Below are positions 52,274 through 56,169 of a stretch of DNA of 56,169 nucleotides, piece after piece. The stretch's first letter is position 1. Every line of letters starts with the position of its first letter. Made by a program: the position numbers and the translations under genes. The DNA is from Kosakonia sacchari (lineage in GTDB: Bacteria; Pseudomonadota; Gammaproteobacteria; Enterobacterales; Enterobacteriaceae). The stretch lies in the NCBI GenBank assembly GCA_900109485.1, contig FOAY01000022.1:5986-62154 (forward strand), given 5' to 3'. Under the pieces are notes generated by a model, which was given only the letters and a program-made list of their open reading frames with translations, made no database searches and was not told where the DNA came from.

Positions 52274-53528
52274 ACGGCTGTACGGAGCGGATCGCTGTGG
52301 TGCGGGGCTTCGGCAGCAGCAACCACAGCGCGGCCAGCATGATCACCGCATACAAACTCTTCCAGCCAGGGATTACCAGCAGTAACAGGCACAGCGCGCT
52401 GCCAACCATCGCCAGCGCTTTATAGCGCCCTTTCAGCAAGCGGCAACCTGCCAGCATGCACAGCAGGTAGATCATGATGAAAATGCCGTTGGCGTAGATA
52501 ATTAGCGTATCCAGATTAATGCTGCAAGCGTAGATGACGATGGTGCACACCATGCAGCAGAACAGCACGGCGTTGAGCGCATTCACCGGTAACTGGCGTT
52601 TAGAGAGCTTTGCCAGCGCGCTCTCGGGCCTATATGCCGCCTGCGACCACACCAGCCGGGCGAAGCTCTGGATATAAATGTTCAGGCTGGCGAAGCAGGC
52701 CAGATAGCCAATAATGCAGGCTATCCACAGCGCCTGTTTACCGAACAGTTCAACGACGATTGCCGGAAGCGATGCCGCTGCGCCGAGCGTGCGCCAGACA
52801 TCAAAGTGCAGCACCACCACTGTACAGGCCCAGTAGACTGAACCTGCCAGCAGCAGGCCAATCATCAGCGCACGAGGAAAATCCCGCTCCGGGTTTTTGA
52901 ATTCCGAAGCCAGATGAGCGAAAGCTTCCAGGCCGACAAAACACCAGAACATTACCGCCAGCGATGCCGACATCGCGGAAACCGACACCTGCGGCAGCGG
53001 CGGGAAAGGAATGTCGCGGAAGGTGATGCCGCCACGCCACCAGATAGCGACGATTAATGCCACAATCAGCCCGGCGATAAGCGACTGTAAATTGGCGCTG
53101 GAACCTGCGCCGCGCGTACCGATAAACCAAATCAGCACCAGCGTGCCAAGCTCAGCCATCAGTAATAACGGCCCTTGCCAGCCAAACATGCCTTGCCAGA
53201 AACCCGCGGCAATATGCAGGGCTGCCGGCAGACCGACCGGGATCACCGAGAGAAATAGCCAGCCGGTGACCCGCTCAAGCCGCAGGCCGAACGCCAGACC
53301 AACAAAATGGGCGACGCCACCCGCGCTCGGGAAATGACGACCGAGTATCGCAAACACAATCGCCACCGGAAACACCAGTAAAATGAGCACCGGCCATGCC
53401 CACAAGCTGCTGTCGCCTGCGGCCAGCGCCGCCAGCGCGGGAACGGCGAATACGCCGGTGCCGAGTAAAGACGTTGATAACAATCCAATGCCCTGCGCCA
53501 GCCCCAGCTCTTGTTTTAATCCACTCAT
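52272..53528 (-). CDS. yjeH: L-methionine/branched-chain amino acid exporter YjeH
   Basis: 418 residues from the ATG at 53528 (MSGLKQELGLAQGIGLLSTSLLGTGVFAVPALAALAAG), identical to the E. coli N-terminus; a frame to 53609 is longer but unsupported. An APC-family transporter with 12 predicted helices. Conserved blocks include GRHFPSAGGVAHFVGLAFG, FWCFVGLEAFAHLASEFKNPERDFPRALMIGLLLAG and ASLNIYIQSFARLVWSQA. It exports methionine and branched-chain amino acids. It is divergent from groES. Confidence 0.95.
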   Translation of the reverse strand: MSGLKQELGLAQGIGLLSTSLLGTGVFAVPALAALAAGDSSLWAWPVLILLVFPVAIVFAILGRHFPSAGGVAHFVGLAFGLRLERVTGWLFLSVIPVGLPAALHIAAGFWQGMFGWQGPLLLMAELGTLVLIWFIGTRGAGSSANLQSLIAGLIVALIVAIWWRGGITFRDIPFPPLPQVSVSAMSASLAVMFWCFVGLEAFAHLASEFKNPERDFPRALMIGLLLAGSVYWACTVVVLHFDVWRTLGAAASLPAIVVELFGKQALWIACIIGYLACFASLNIYIQSFARLVWSQAAYRPESALAKLSKRQLPVNALNAVLFCCMVCTIVIYACSINLDTLIIYANGIFIMIYLLCMLAGCRLLKGRYKALAMVGSALCLLLLVIPGWKSLYAVIMLAALWLLLPKPRTTAIRSVQP

Positions 53529-53639
53529 TGTCTTCGTCTGTCGGTTGTCTGTTGCGCCGATGTTATCACAATCGGTTTTACTTATGACTGCGCCAGCGCT
53601 TGCAAGCAATGGTGGGATCTTGCTGGTTTAGTGGGTTAG

Positions 53640-54074
<435 letters not shown>

Positions 54075-54092
54075 CAACGCGCGCGAACCTGA

Positions 54093-55760
<1,668 letters not shown>

Positions 55761-55805
55761 TTGCTGCCTGACGCGCGAGCAGGGCGACCTGTCGCGGGTT
55801 CAACG

Positions 55806-55837
55806 AAAAAGAGCGGGTATTGCCCGCTCTTTTTTTG
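55806..55837 (+). terminator. groEL terminator
   Basis: AAAGAGCGGG-TATT-GCCCGCTCTTTTTTT, a long stem with a T7 run directly downstream of groEL. Confidence 0.93.
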
Positions 55838-55839
55838 TC

Positions 55840-56169
55840 TATAGAAAACCCCCAGCTAGGCTGGGGGTTCCGGAAAGCTTTCAGCTTTAAGCCAGTTATT
55901 AAAACCCCTTTTGATTTGTTAAAACACCTTGCGGTCTGGCAACTGCAAAAGTTCAACAAGAAATCAAAAGGGGGTCCCAATGGGGGACGAAAAGAGCTTA
56001 GCGCACACCCGATGGAACTGTAAATATCACATAGTTTTTGCGCCCAAATACCGAAGACAGGCGTTCTACGGAGAGAAACGTCTGGCGATAGGCAGCATTT
56101 TAAGAAAGCTGTGTGGGTGGAAAAACGTACGTATTCTGGAAGCGGAATGCTGCGCAGATCATATCCATA
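55840..56169 (+). mobile_element. IS200 (IS200/IS605 family), left part; right end outside the window
   Basis: The sequence starting near ATAGAAAACCCCCAGC contains the left-end hairpin AACCCCCAGC-TAG-GCTGGGGGTT (55849-55871), then a structured leader, then tnpA. The layout is that of the IS200 left end, where the hairpin blocks read-through transcription and the leader is the target of an antisense RNA. The exact boundary cannot be fixed because IS200 makes no target duplication and the right end is not shown. It inserted right after the groEL terminator, without disrupting a gene. Confidence 0.88.
55980..56169 (+). CDS. tnpA: IS200 transposase TnpA (partial, cut by window end)
   Basis: 63 codons are visible from the ATG at 55980: MGDEKSLAHTRWNCKYHIVF, then KYRRQAFYGEKRLAIGSILRKLCGWKN and ILEAECCADHIH at the edge. 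This is the start of the roughly 150-residue Y1 HUH transposase of IS200, and the final H-I-H is the HUH metal motif. The catalytic Tyr would lie beyond the window. It transposes single-stranded DNA at replication forks. The ribosome site is the GGGGG stretch at about 55970, partly hidden in the leader structure. Confidence 0.92.
   Translation, partial: MGDEKSLAHTRWNCKYHIVFAPKYRRQAFYGEKRLAIGSILRKLCGWKNVRILEAECCADHIH

Overview
The window is chromosomal DNA of an Enterobacteriaceae member. Gene content and protein similarity point to the Kosakonia/Enterobacter/Klebsiella side of the family, but the genus is an inference. The GC-rich backbone carries gene runs also known from E. coli: the C-P lyase operon phnFGHIJKLMNP with yjdN and yjdM; crfC-yjcZ; proP; and tRNA-Phe-yjdC-dsbD-cutA-dcuA-aspA-fxsA-yjeH-groS-groL. 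Lineage-specific blocks sit between these runs.

Layout. 1-6238: a REP element, then a minus-strand sugar operon (ribose-type ABC importer, D-lyxose isomerase-like protein, class II aldolase, PfkB kinase). 6401-7117: a decayed toxin, its HTH antitoxin and a tRNA-tail-type repeat. 7198-9762: an orphan hybrid histidine kinase. 9915-19423: yjdP, a low-molecular-weight phosphatase-like gene, and phosphonate genes on the minus strand. The phosphonate block lacks the importer phnCDE and the acetyltransferase phnO. 20028-28193: crfC-yjcZ, kdgT, proP with visible CRP and stationary-phase promoter elements, a NicO metal exporter and yjdF. 28256-31344: a TPR/glycosyltransferase-like protein and a lipoprotein hydrolase. 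31382-34965: a GntR regulator divergent from a binding protein, a SIS deglycase and a PfkB kinase, resembling Amadori-product (fructosyl-amino-acid) catabolism.

35265-45223 is the most unusual part: a type VI secretion (T6SS) accessory island of low GC next to tRNA-Phe. A VgrG spike gene, a LysM/lysozyme-like effector gene and a small exported-protein gene are joined by 1-base TAATG overlaps. The small gene is then repeated to a total of five tandem copies with a period of about 735-810 bp. Each of the first four copies is followed by a decayed piece resembling the effector's 3' end. All five copies share a nearly invariant 3' end, and the fifth is frameshifted in an A7 run. Facing the array is a second vgrG whose DUF2345-encoding half has been replaced in frame by a membrane-anchored domain. 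I read this as a cassette where effector tails have been exchanged while old immunity genes were kept; that is inference.

45491-55837 is conserved backbone with clear terminators, a CRP-type aspA promoter and a sigma-32 groE promoter. The last 330 bases are the left end of an IS200 element inserted just after the groEL terminator; its tnpA is cut by the window edge.
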